Origin: Euglena gracilis
Lineage: Eukaryota; Euglenida; Euglenophyceae; Euglenales
Length of the DNA stretch: 64,000 bases
Direction of reading: 5' to 3'
Assembly (NCBI GenBank): GCA_039621445.1
Contig: CP154954.1
Span: 12,828,716 to 12,892,715 of the forward strand
In this document: positions 1-11,600 of the stretch, one piece after another
Layout: the number at the start of each line of letters is the position of its first letter
Position numbering within the stretch: position 1 is the stretch's first letter
Notes under the pieces: model-generated
Told to the model about the DNA's origin: nothing
Database searches by the model: none
Seen by the model: the letters and a program-made list of their open reading frames with translations, nothing else
Made by a program: the position numbers and the translations under genes

Positions 1-1241
1 GATCTCTTGATCACTCCATCCACCAAAGTTTCGAAAATGGCATTTTTTTGAAAATTTTGTTTTTCACCAACCCAGCCCAGCCCAGCCCCCTCCAGCCCCG
101 GACCTCCCCCTCCTCCCCCCCCACCCCTCACCCCCGGGGTGGGGGGTCCAGCCAGCCAGCTCAAATCCAGCCAGTGGCCTTTTTGCCAGCCGGAGGCTGG
201 ACCCCCCCGGGGGGTGCTTAAGAAATCCCCTGACCCCAGTGGCACTGTTCATTCATTCGTTTTGTTTGAGAAGTTGTAGTTGGTCTGTTTACAATTTTGG
301 TGCCTTTAACCCAGCAGGATGGACAGCGAAGCGCCCTGCTCCTGATAGCCCGTCTCCCCATTCCCTCGGTGCCCATGCCACGCCTCTGCCAACCGCGACC
401 CTTTGCTTTGTTCATGACCCCTATTCTTTCAACTGTCCCTGGTTTGATGCCAAGAAAATTCTTCAAAGTCTTTTCAGAGAAGCCTTGGAGTCACAATCCA
501 GTTTTTCTGCTTTTCAAGTTGTATTTGCCGTCTTCCAGCATCCCCCCAACCAGCTGTTTCTTATTTGGGCTTGCTGGTTCCCCTGATTTTGAAACAGCCG
601 GATAATCAGCGCCGGGTTCAGTAATGGCTGAGTGCATTTGACAAAATAACGAGAAACATGTTTTAATGTGGTCCACCCACCCACCACCCCCACACTCAAG
701 AGAAGCTTGGCCAGCTCTCTTTTCATTTCTAACGTTTTCTTTTACGGCCAGTTGCACGGTCGTCAGCGCATTTCGTTCTTTATGTGTATGTCATAAATGT
801 TATGCCGTTACGTACACCATTCCTTTGCCAGCTGTTTATCGTTCGTTCTTTGTAGTTTCGCTTATTTTTTTCTCAAATCAATTCGTTTGAAGTCAATGTA
901 CTCAGTTTATTATTTTGAGGTTCGCTAAGAAACCAATTTGCTAAAATTTCGTCACGTTGATCCCAGGGACTGCGCCAATGGACCCCGTGCCATATGCTGA
1001 CGACACATCCCAGCATCTTCTCGGCCTGAGAATGGAACACGAAGTAAAAACCCTGTGATAAGAGGGTGGGAAAAAGAGAAATGGGGCAGGACAATAAAAA
1101 AAAATAAAAAAAGGGGATGGAACGAATCAGAAAACAAAAAAGAATGAGATGCAACCATCCGAACCAACACCCCCCCCCCCAACAACACACCACCACGCCC
1201 CACCCCCCACACACCCCCCCCCCCCCCCCCAATCGGGCCCC

Positions 1242-1585
1242 CCGAATAGAAGCCCCCCCCCCCCCTCGGTTTTTGACCAACGTTCCGAATAGTGCCCCCC
1301 CCCGAGTAGTAGGCCACTCCCCGTGGGTTGTCTGTGAATTGAGACAGCAAGTGCTTTGGCTCCTTCAGCCATTGGTTAAATGAGGGTTGGGTGAATTTAC
1401 ATTTTCTGATCCAATGCATCCACAAGAGTATATTTGCAGTAAATTTGACATGGTTTGGAAAGGTAAGATACGTAGACCCACAAACCATTTTTCCGAATAG
1501 TGACCCCCCCCCCGAATAGAAGCCCCCCCCCCCCCGGTGTTCGACCAACTTTCCGAATAGTAGCCCCCGGGGGCTTCTATTCAGG
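1242..1585. repeat. CCGAATAG / C-run repeat cluster with terminal hairpin
   Basis: The motif CCGAATAG(A/T)AGCCCCC or TTCCGAATAGTG followed by a C-run occurs at 1,242, 1,284, 1,491, 1,512 and 1,551, with a related GAGTAGTAGGCC at 1,304. A linker (GACCAAC then TTCCGAATAG) is shared by the 1,275 and 1,542 units. The last unit folds back: CCGAATAGTAGCCCCC at 1,553-1,568 is followed directly by GGGGGCTTCTATTCAGG. The cluster is absent from duplication copy B. It may be a small non-autonomous element or a degenerate tandem array. Confidence 0.6.
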
Positions 1586-1940
1586 ATGGGGTTTACCAGA
1601 GGTCTCCACATGGACCTGGACCCGGCCCCTGAAAAACCTGGTTGTTGAGAGGGTGTGGCAGGGTGAAGAAGCCACTGCCGGTGGTGGTTGGGGTGGTATG
1701 TGATGTGGTCTGTCTGAAGAGATTCATCCCCGCTGCAAATTCGGTGGGATCTCCCGACCCTTCCCGGGACATAGACCATTCTCTCCGCTGTGGACCATTT
1801 CCCCTGCAGCCTTGGCAAACCACCGCCTGCACACGCCTTGACAAACACCCCAAACACGCACCCCTTCCCTCCTCTTAACCCCATCATTTTCCCCCTCCGT
1901 AAATCGCCCAAACAAAATGTAAAATCCGAGGCGGGGGGAG

Positions 1941-2053
1941 CCAGAAAATTTGGAATCCACTTTTGGATACCTGAGACTCCGGAAGCTTCGTCGGCCTCCC
2001 TCTGAGGAATTTCCCTGGAACCACCTCTGGTTAGCCAATTTTGTACGCAGGCC
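1941..2053 (+). repeat. Degenerate counterpart of the 15,101-15,314 locus in palindrome 1
   Basis: The left flank ccagaaaatttggaatcc (1,941) and the right flank aattttgtacgcaggcc (2,037) match 15,101 and about 15,296 in the palindrome-1 arm. Here the flanks enclose only about 75 bp with one TACCTGAGACTCC remnant. In the palindrome arm they enclose a 165-bp GGAGGCTCC-type array. Confidence 0.55.
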
Positions 2054-2344
2054 ACATCCGGAATGAAAGGAGAGAAGCACAGAAAAAATTTTTTGGGGAT
2101 TGAACCCGACAACTTCGTCACCCCCACACTCCTGCACCCTGCACTGGTGATTTAAGAGATGGAAGATGATGTTTGTCCTCATTGGTTTGGCTTTCTTGTG
2201 ATTGGTCTGGCTTTTTTGGGTAGTTGTGTTCAACTGTTGAATCAAGAATTTTTCTCATAATTTATTTTTTCAGTCACCATTATCATTCGAATTCATTATT
2301 TTTTGACGTGTTTTGAATGGATAGAAAAAATGGGCCAAAAATGG

Positions 2345-2417
2345 GTGGTTGCCAGCGCTTGAATCTGGGTTTCCCGAATGTCAGACTCTTTCCACTGAGC
2401 TACTGAGCTACAGTCAC
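2345..2417 (-). tRNA. tRNA-like pseudogene or SINE head
   Basis: Read on the minus strand, the 73-nt stretch has an A-box-like TAGCTCAGTGG, a D-stem GCTC/GAGT, a T-arm CCAGA-TTCAAGC-GCTGG (four of five pairs), and end segments GTGACTG/CAACCAC with five of seven pairs. TAGCTCAG is duplicated in tandem, enlarging the D-loop by 8 nt, and no anticodon stem forms. A functional tRNA is therefore unlikely. A tRNA-derived short element or decayed tRNA is the best reading. Confidence 0.4.
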
Positions 2418-2653
2418 CTTCTGTTTCCAAGTTTCTATTCAATTTAATTATTGTAATTCTTAACATTAACATCGACCTCTGAGCGTTTTTCGACGACCAA
2501 CCATGCTGTGTCAAATTTGATTGTATTGAGCTTTTTTCCGGAGCCTGGTCATCTGTCTCCAGGTAGCCTCCTCAGCAGACCCGAGGCAGGTAAAGGCAAA
2601 AAAGTTCATCAAAAAATTACAGGGAGAAGCGGGAGAGAAATAATGGATGTAGG

Positions 2654-2702
2654 GTGTGTGTGTGGGTGGGTGGGTGGGTGGGTCGGTGTGTGGGTGGGTG
2701 GG
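2654..2702 (+). repeat. (GTGG)n/(GT)n microsatellite
   Basis: An interrupted run of GTGTGTGG and GGGT units lies just before duplicated block 2 and has no equivalent tract in copy B. Confidence 0.85.
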
Positions 2703-3374
2703 TTCTGGGCCTGTCATGCATACCAGGAATTTTGTGTCGTGCAGATAAAACAAAAAGCCGGAAGAACAAGAAATTCGGCCAAAGCAGGGGAGTGAGCCCC
2801 AAGAAAAGAGAATTTGCTCGGATCACATAGTTCACATAGTTCTGGAAGCGCTGACACGGAAATCAAATTCCAGACTTGTTTGTGTTTGTGCACACCAACA
2901 AAAAGAAGTTTATGTGCGAATTGTGCCACCCAAGTCAGAAAAAAATGCTTGCCTGCAATTTCCAGTCAGTTTGGCATCCACCCACCCATTGTTGGAAAGG
3001 GCTGTTATCGCCAATATGGCTTTGACCTTTACATTCCAGTGGTTGGCCATTCCCATGTTTTCCCTCCACCGCTTTTCCACATCACGGCCTCGGTAGCCAT
3101 ATAGCCACCGTGCAGGCCATGTTTGCCGCCTTTCTTTTTTAGGTCACCCCTCCTGCTACGTTCACATGTGTTGCTTCTCTTTTGCAGTCACTCTCATTTT
3201 CCATCACCCTTTCTTATCTCCTCCCATTCTTTTCTGATTTCTGATTCTGATTCTTTTATTTATTTTTATTTACTCTTGATTTATTCTTTTATTCTGTATC
3301 CTTTTTTTATTGAGTTATTTTAATACCAGAAAATATGACAACCTCAGTATGATGTGGGGGAAAACCGCAATTCT

Positions 3375-3685
3375 TTTAGAAAGAGCATTTGGAAGGGCCC
3401 ATACGCATGCTTCCATCAAAACTGATCGCGGATTTTGGGTCTGTTGCATTACAACTGGCAGCTCCAGCGTAACGGGTGTGTTGCAAGTGTGTTACTGAGA
3501 CGGACAGACAGAAAGGCAGGCAGATAAAGCTTTAGAAAGAGCATTTGGAAGGGCCCATACGCATGCTTCCATCAAAACTGATCGCGGATTTTGGGTCTGT
3601 TGCATTACAACTGGCAGCTCCAGCGTAACGGGTGTGTTGCAAGTGTGTTACTGAGACGGACAGACAGAAAGGCAGGCAGATAAAG
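3375..3685 (+). repeat. 156-bp perfect tandem duplication
   Basis: The unit starting TTTAGAAAGAGCATTTGG at 3,375 is repeated at 3,531 with period 156. I see no mismatch until the second copy ends at TAAAG (3,685). The corresponding part of copy B (58,715-58,852) has a single diverged unit, so this tandem event is much younger than the 8-kb duplication. Confidence 0.9.
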
Positions 3686-4017
3686 AACTCGAGACAGAAA
3701 GAGCGAGAGAGATGGGGATAGTTGGTGGGTCTGCCAGGGCTTTCGGGAATCCACCCAACGGGTAATGGGTGGTGTGTGGGGTGGTCGATCCCGGGGGGGG
3801 GGGGGGGCTACACGGGACCCTGCTGGGGATAGTCGACCAGATTGGAGGTCGACCCCTCACCCATCCAAGCCCGCAAAAATTTATCTCACCTCAAAATCCG
3901 CGCCTCCAGTAATATAGGTTCTGGGGGGATCCACAAGGCTTTTGGGGTCTACTGCTGGCGTTTTTTCCGGCCAGGCAATCGCCATGGACAATTGCGTAAT
4001 TGCGAAGTCCGCTGGGT

Positions 4018-4122
<105 letters not shown>

Positions 4123-4247
4123 AGTCTGGGGAAAAGGCCGGTGAGGGTCCCCACTGAGGAGCCCCAACCCCACCGTGCCGGGGCGAAACTCCCTGTCGAC
4201 AACGTCTTCATCGCGGAGTACGATGCAAGAAAAGAAGACCGATTTCG

Positions 4248-4249
<2 letters not shown>

Positions 4250-4312
<63 letters not shown>
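4250..4312 (+). repeat. (GA)n microsatellite
   Basis: A second GA run of about 60 bp ends in GGGAGGGAGG. Together with the previous tract it creates spurious Arg-Glu and Ser-Leu open frames. Confidence 0.95.
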
Positions 4313-4318
<6 letters not shown>

Positions 4319-6612
4319 AGGGAGAAAGGTCGCCCCACCCTGTTGCTTCCAGTCAGCCTTTGCCACAAACCCAGACCCAGACATGACCCACAACCCCAGA
4401 CATTTTTCATGTCACGTTTTCAAAGAAGGCCCTTCCAGAAGCGCTGATGCCCAGATTGTGAAATAAACCCAACCGAACCAGCGTCTTTTTACACCGTCTT
4501 TAAATGCACACCTCGCCCGCAAAAGATAATTGATGGAACACAGGCAGAATTGATGTGTTGATATTTGTGATGTTGAATGTTGAAAGCCGGGCAAAGGTCC
4601 CCCCCGAAATTATAAGTCCGTTTTCACTCCAGAGGTGAGTTGAGAAGAATGCAATTCCAGATATATCCGGTTTGACGGTTATGGCATATGTTACCAAAAT
4701 GAAGATAGGTGCAATGAACCTGATGGTTCCAATGGAGCGGCAGCACGCCACGCCGCGGACCAGTTTCTTGGAGCCATTTTGCGAACCCACCCAAGTTATA
4801 CCCCCATCACAGCTGATTTTCAACCTACCCACCATTATGAGCCCACAAGACAAGGAGCCTGACCTCTGATTCTGTAATATGTAATTCATATAATACGTCA
4901 ACCTCCATCCACATTTAATTTGGAGATTTTGTTTCCTGGATATGAATGATTTGAAGCACAGACCAATATTTGACCAAATATTTTTTTGCCTCTTTCATTG
5001 TATTTTACAAAAAAAATTCAGTGGTGTGTGTTCAGGGATTGGTGCTCATACCGAAACAATTGATTATGGATGATTACGAATATTTATGGATAAGCCCAAA
5101 ACCCCCAAATATGAATAATTGTGGATAGCTATGGATAAGCCAAATTTTTGATTGTTGAGACCATTTTTGGCAACACAGACCACTTCTTGGTTGCTGAGGC
5201 CATTTGGCTATTATGCTGCTGCATCTGGGTGCTTTGGATACTGCTTCTTCTGCTACTTCTACTGCTTCTCGCTGCTGTTTGGGAAATTTTGGCCTCCTTT
5301 AGCCCACTTGTTTTGTCATTTTTGGCCATTTCTGACTGCTTTTGGTTGCATTTGGTCACTTTTAGCTGCTTCCCAGTTTTAACCCAGATTTGGCCATTTC
5401 TGGCTGTTTCTGGCTGCTTTCAGCTGTTTTGTGGTCGTTTATATATATATTTTTTTTGATTTGGTTTAGGCTTTTGCGCCTTTTTTTCCCCATGTTGCTT
5501 TGCTGCTTCTGGCTGTTCCTGGCTGCTTCTGGCTGATTTAGTCATTTTTCTGTGACATTTTCCTTATTGTGGACTTTTTTTAGGCAATAAAATACGATCA
5601 ACCTTTCTGCTCTCATTGGCTGCAGACATTTCTGGGTGGGTGTCCCCAGTCAGCACCAGCACTGTTGCAATTACGGATAATCACGAATGGTGCATCTTGC
5701 TCTGATTATCCTCCTAATGACCACCTCTCAATAGCGATGCGAGGCTTGCAGCTGTCATTCAGTCTCCCCTAAGACCCCGTGCCCTGGTTCCTGTTGCCGT
5801 GCCCACGCCAGGTGTAAGCACCCCATCCGCTCATGACCCACATCCCCATATCTGTTCCCTCCCCTCGTTGTTTGACGAGGTGTCTCTCGCATTCCGGGCA
5901 GGTCGTCGCATAAGTGGAAGGTCATCTCACCCCAGGTGGGAGGGTCCACCAGCCAGCTGCCCTTTTCCAGCCTCAGACCCCCCCCATTCCACAATTTCAT
6001 TTATTCTGCAGTCCCAGAAGGAATGCTGGATGGTAATGGATTTTTTTGCTTTTGAGGGGCACATGCTTACCAAAAAAACGATCAAAAATGGAACAAAAAA
6101 AGTGGCTACCACAATATTTGCGTCGAAAAATCAATTTTTTGCCTTCTTGGACAGGTATTTTTTGCAGTTTCGACTAGTTTTTTTCCATTCCAGTTTGACC
6201 CAGCAGCTTTTGTCCAGCTGCACCCCCCCCGTGGGGGGTCCTCAGGCGACGCCCTGTTTCCAAATTTCCATTCTTGTCAGCTTCAGCTGCTTTGGCGATA
6301 CTTAGGTCTTCCTCCCTGCAATACTCTAACACGGCAGCTGTCGGAATGTGTCCAACTCCCAGGCGGAGGGGACCACCAGAACGCATACCTCATTCCATGT
6401 TGAATATGTGTCATATTTGTGAAAATATAGAGTACCCTCAGCCAATGCTCAATTTCTGATTTTTTTTTGATCGGATCATTTCTGGACATTTTTAATATCT
6501 TTCCTTCTTCTTTTGGGCATTTTCAAGCCTTTCTGTGATGATCAAGAACTCCTTTCGCCATTTTCCCCCCTCTGCCTAGGTTCTGGGGGGGAAAAATTGT
6601 CTGATTGGCTGG

Positions 6613-6750
6613 TATACATACATACATACATACATACATACATACATACATACATACATACATACATACATACATACATACATACATACATACATACATA
6701 CATACATACATACATACATACATACATACATACATACATACATACATACA

Positions 6751-6781
<31 letters not shown>

Positions 6782-6789
6782 GATATATA

Positions 6790-6875
<86 letters not shown>
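6613..6875 (+). repeat. (CATA)n followed by (TA)n microsatellite
   Basis: About 170 bp of CATA repeats (6,613-6,781) pass through TGATATATATGA into about 85 bp of TA repeats (6,792-6,875). The matching position in copy B (about 61,740-61,790) has no such tract. Confidence 0.95.
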
Positions 6876-6882
<7 letters not shown>

Positions 6883-7953
6883 CTCTGCAGACGTGTTTAA
6901 ACCTTTCCAGTGTATCTTGTTGAATTTCTCAGCAGGAAAATACACACATCCGGGATACCCCCAAATGAACACGAAAATTTTCTTATATATTAGCAATATA
7001 TGTCAGAATGAATTTCTGATAATTTAACTGGGGCAGAATATTTGAAGGAACACCTCGTTTATTTATTTACTTTATTCCTCTGATTTGTGTTAGCCCCGTG
7101 CTTTTTTGCGGGGGTCCGGATTAGCGTTTAATCTCCTCATTCTTTTGTGCCGCACCGATATACCGTCTCGTGGGGGGGGCACTCCCAGGCTGCTTAAACC
7201 TGTTTCCTGCCTTTGAATCCCCCTCCAACAGTGAAATGCACTCGCCGCTGCCGTCCCAGCGCAGGAAGGTGTCTTGTGTAAACAACGTGTTATTCCCCGT
7301 TGTGCTGCTGACCGTTTTCTGGATGCATGCCCACCCAAGCCCCCCATCGTCAGACCCGCACCAATGGAGCACTGTACCACTCTCTGCACAAACACTCTTC
7401 CTGAAAAAAGCAGCTTTTCCCGGTTGACGTAATGTTGCTTCGGTGACATGTGTGTTTCTGTAGTCGATTTGTCAATAGTTGAAGACCTTCTGAATATGAA
7501 GATTTGTTGAAATTCAAGAGGGTGGGCAGCGTTCTGTGCAACCACCTCCCCCTCTGCTGGTCTGATGCGATCTTTCTGGATACGTCGGCTCCATAAATAT
7601 GTGTATTTTTTTGCTGTTTTGCGAACAAAAAAAATGGAAAATATCAGAATAAAATCCTCAAAATTCAATATGATGAAATATGAAAATTGGGGAAAAGGGT
7701 ACCATTTTACTGCAAAATTGACATGAAATTTCCAAAGCAGCTTGGCATTGTGCAAGCTTGCAACAAAATTGCCAACAGTTGCCAACAGTGGCCAGAAATG
7801 GCAAACTGGCCAGAAATGACAAAAAAATGACCCTCAAACAATCAAAAACGGCCAAAGTGATGAAAGTAGTCAAAAAATGGACAAGAAGTCCTAGGTACTT
7901 GCCACCCCCCCCACCCCCCCTCCTTCCGTGCAAATCTAGCCCCCCTGGAGCTT

Positions 7954-8685
7954 GGTGACCGGCGCGAATCAACAGGAATTTTTTATATCACCCCCCAAAA
8001 CCTGCCAAAAATTGCCTGGTTTGCAATTTTGTATTTTTTTTGGAACAAAACCGAAAAAAACCCATTTCCACCGGGGCAAACCGCCAGTTGGGGTGAGTTT
8101 TCCAATTGGGGGGACCTGAGGGACCCGGACCCTGGACCTCCCAGGAGAGAGGGGTCCAGCTAATGGCTTTTCTAGTGGCTGATTTTCGGAACCCCCCGGG
8201 ATCCCAAGGCAAAGACTGGATCTGAAAATGCAACAGGTGTATGTGTGTGTGTGCGCGCGCGCGTGTGTGTGTGTGTTGTTTTTGATTACAGGTCTTGATT
8301 TTGCAAATTGTTCCATGCATTCATTGCAAATTGTCCCATTGTGCTGGTCTTTCACATTGCACCTGTCTTGAACCTGTACACCTGCAGTCTGACCAAGGTG
8401 TTCAAAATTCATTTTCGTTCCACCCTGCTTATTGGTGTATAGTAAGAGAAACTTTTCTTCTTTCCCACCCCATTCGTTGCACTGCGACCACTTTGACCGT
8501 GCCATGTCTTTGCCTTTGTTAACATGTGAATACCCATACACTCACGCTCAAAGAATTTGCCCAATTCTGACTCTCTACATTTCATTTTGGTGACCATTCG
8601 GCTTGGGGGGTGAGGTACATGAAACCTTATTGCACAATAATAATCAACCTGTGTTTTACGGATTCCAGACTATTTCATTCCCCAT
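7954..8685. other. Unique interval between duplication A and palindrome 1
   Basis: No gene is recognised. It includes an alternating GT/GC tract at 8,238-8,276 (GTGTGCGCGCGCGCGTGTG type) that could adopt unusual structure, and a CTGGACC-type GC module near 8,110-8,160. Palindrome 1 begins at 8,686. Confidence 0.6.
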
Positions 8686-11600
8686 TGGAAAGTGGTGGGT
8701 CAGGCGTGAACCGTTACTGCTTGACGGACAAGATATCGGAAGAAATGGCACAATGCAGCTTTCGTGTCATGTTCCCCTTCCAACTCTTCGTGGAACCATG
8801 GCAACCCGCTGAAACGTCCCCCATTACCACTGGTGGCAGTCTTTTTTATTTGGGTCGGATTGGACATTGCGTTGCGATGGTCCATCGGAATGAGAATATT
8901 ACTTGCAGCTAACCAGCCCCCCAATGTTCAGCTCCCCAAACTTTGTATTTTGCTGGGATTTCAAGATCCTCAGCGTGGGGGGGGGGGGCTTTACATTTTG
9001 GGGGAAGTCAAACTTATCTGGGTGACCTAAACAAAATTTGTTGTGTATCCCCATTTTCCTCAATAATGTGCGTTCCCCTCAAAATGCTTATATCCACCCA
9101 AATTTTTTCTGCTTTCTCCTGAATGGTACGTTGGGGGGTTATTTGGGGGGGGGGAGTATTTTTGTGTTCGATTTCCTCAATTTCTGGACAAGGAGGAGGT
9201 TGGCTTTTGGAAATTGAAAGTTGGAAGTTGGACTCATCCAGCTTTCGTCCATAAACCAATCGCCCCCCGCCGACACCTAATTGTACAGCTTCCCACGCTT
9301 TCCCCTGCTTCGGGCCCAGGCTTCTTCAGTTGCTGAATTGGTGAGTTAATCCTGAAGTCAAACCTGCTGGGTCACGAGGGTGTGTATTTTGCGCACTTGT
9401 CGTAGTTTTTGAACGTGGTGAGTCGAATACTGATGGAAGCTTGGTATACTGGGAGTCGAAAGAATTCACCCGAAACCCCGAAAACTATGTTTCCGAAGAA
9501 GTCTCTCCCCATTCCTTTGGGAGTCGCTGTCCGGAAGCCGTGCGGCGAGCTTGCTACCATTGAGGTGTGGAAGTGGCGCGAGCTGCAGGGTATCCTGCTC
9601 AGTAGTTGCCTCCATGGACTTGTTGACCATAGCTTCCTTTGCTTTTGGCTCTTGCTGGCTATACCCAAACTTTTTGGGCTTGCCCGTGTGCCTGTTGGTC
9701 CACTGCTTTGCTGCGGAGTTCGTTTCGCAAGGTTTGTTTATGTTCAAACGGTTTTCGTCAAACACACAGGAGTTCGAACCACGATGATGTTTTCTCTCGG
9801 TCCCACCTTTGACATTGGCCCATTCAACCAGACGAAGTTGTGAGGTTCGTGTGCTCCGCTATATGTTTATTTTTGCGGCATCTGTGTTTTTTCCCCAGGG
9901 GCACACTTGTCTTTAACAGTTACCTATGAAATGACTGGGCACGACTGGGCACCAGGGCGTGACTGGCTTTGATGACACTCATTAGTGGGGTTTCGTGCAT
10001 GGATTCACTTAGTAACCCCGCGGTGGGTCGGGGCGGGCCTAAACCCATCCACACACTTTTTTCAAAAAGCCACCCACCCATGACCCCCGGGGTGGTCAAC
10101 CAACCACCTACCCTCCCAGATTCCGGCCAAAATAAACCGAAGAAGGTGAACTAAATCTTCCGCCCCGTCCTTCGGCTGGGCCAAATTCTGACCCATGGGC
10201 ACCCCACCCCGTGGGGGGGGGGGGTTCCAGAGGCCCCAACCCGCCCACCAACTCTTGAAACTTCCCCCCGGGGTGTGGTCACACAGGTGTTTTGGTAATT
10301 TATGGTTCTGCGTCTGGGTTTCACTGGGTGTGACTGGGCGTGACTGGCCACAATTAGCCTTTCTTCTCCCATTTTTGTCCCTATGCATGTTTTTGAGTAT
10401 TTTCGGTCACGTTTTGCCCTCTGTTGACCACTTATGGCAAATTCCTTTCCTGGCACTGGCATTTCTGTGCGTGGACTGGTTGTGAACGCGCGTGACCGGG
10501 CATGACTGGGCGTGACTGAGCATGACTGGGCCTAGAATTCTGGATGACCAAAGGTGTTTGGTGACAAGTGAATGGTACGGGAAATGACAAAAAAATTTGC
10601 TTGTTTTATAATTGCGGTGAACTTTCGTAATTTAAGACCTGTTTCCCGGGAGGAACCGTCAAAAAATGAAACGTCCACACACAAAAAAAAACGGAAGGGG
10701 AATGACGTTGGTAATTGATGGAGGATGTTGAGGTCTGGCTGGAGACGCACTGGCTGGGCACCCTGCCCCCAATTGATGAGATTGATGAGATAGGGCAAAT
10801 GAGAATTAAGGGCTCAAAAAAACCTGCTTTTGACCATTTTTGGACCACATCTCAGTAAAATATTGCAGCGGACCTCGGGGGGGGGTCGGAAGCAGGCGTG
10901 TGCTCAGTCGGGTGCCTACCCCATGGCGGGGGGGGGGGGCGGCCAGGGGCAGGCACCCCATAGCACCCGATCCGACCCCACCGGGGGGGGGGGGGGGGGA
11001 GGGTTTTGGGTGGCCGGGGGCCCGGCGCCTTTGGGGGGCCCGGAAAATTCCATTTTCCCTGAAAATTTTCTGGGTCCCCCCCGGACCCCTACCCCCGCCG
11101 GGGGGCGTGCCTGCTAGGGGCAGGCACCCTATAGCACCCCCCACCCCCCACCTCCCCCCGGTCGGTAAGCACAAGCATGGTCGGAAATTTGCCTGGGACA
11201 TGCTCCAGGGGAGGGGGAAAAAATGTCATTCTCGCAAGCCATGCAACTGGTTGCAGTCGTTTGGCGCCTCCACGGGCGAATTTGCCCCCACACCCGCCAA
11301 CAACCCCCACTAGTGCAAATCCTGAAAGTGAAAAGTGGAACCGTCCCACAGGCCACAAGATGGGGTGTGCCACGAAGACGAAGAAGACGCAGCACATATT
11401 ATGGCTTCCAAATAATTGCAAAAAAAGTTAGTAGTTGATGAAATATTGCTGCTCAAAAGCGAAAATATAAGTGACGTTGCTCTGTGCCTGCTCCCAGATG
11501 CTGCTTGTGTAATTTTTTTTTTCATATTCTAAGTATTTCTGCATCTCAAAGGTTGCGGTGTCGCAGGGATTTCTGAACAGAGGTCTTCTTTAAGTACCTG

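Larger units (their letters stand above)
1069..2650. other. Segment private to duplication copy A; no gene recognised
   Basis: The duplicated neighbourhood is interrupted here: 1,068 and 2,700 both have counterparts in copy B, but this interval does not. It contains C-runs, the CCGAATAG repeat cluster, a degenerate copy of sequence from the palindrome-1 arm (1,941-2,053) and a tRNA-like stretch. The long minus-strand open frame across 952-2,127 is rich in runs encoded by C/G homopolymers and is not convincing as a protein. Confidence 0.5.

Noticed and set aside
990-1007. PYADDT reading, like the catalytic motif of reverse transcriptases, also present in duplication copy B at 56,044
   Set aside because: No other reverse-transcriptase motif lies in frame on either side, and a stop follows within about 20 codons. 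Conservation is explained by the segmental duplication.
952-2127. 391-codon minus-strand open frame
   Set aside because: Glycine/proline-rich stretches come from C-runs, and the frame is interrupted by private repeats with no recognisable domain.
6523-7027. Open frames reading HTYI or CMYV repeats
   Set aside because: Direct translation of the (CATA)n/(TA)n microsatellite.
9770-9850. A-box-like TGGTTGAATGG and B-box-like GGTTCGAACTCC on the minus strand (mirror near 24,800-24,860)
   Set aside because: T-arm and acceptor stems do not pair; two short box matches alone are expected by chance at this scale.
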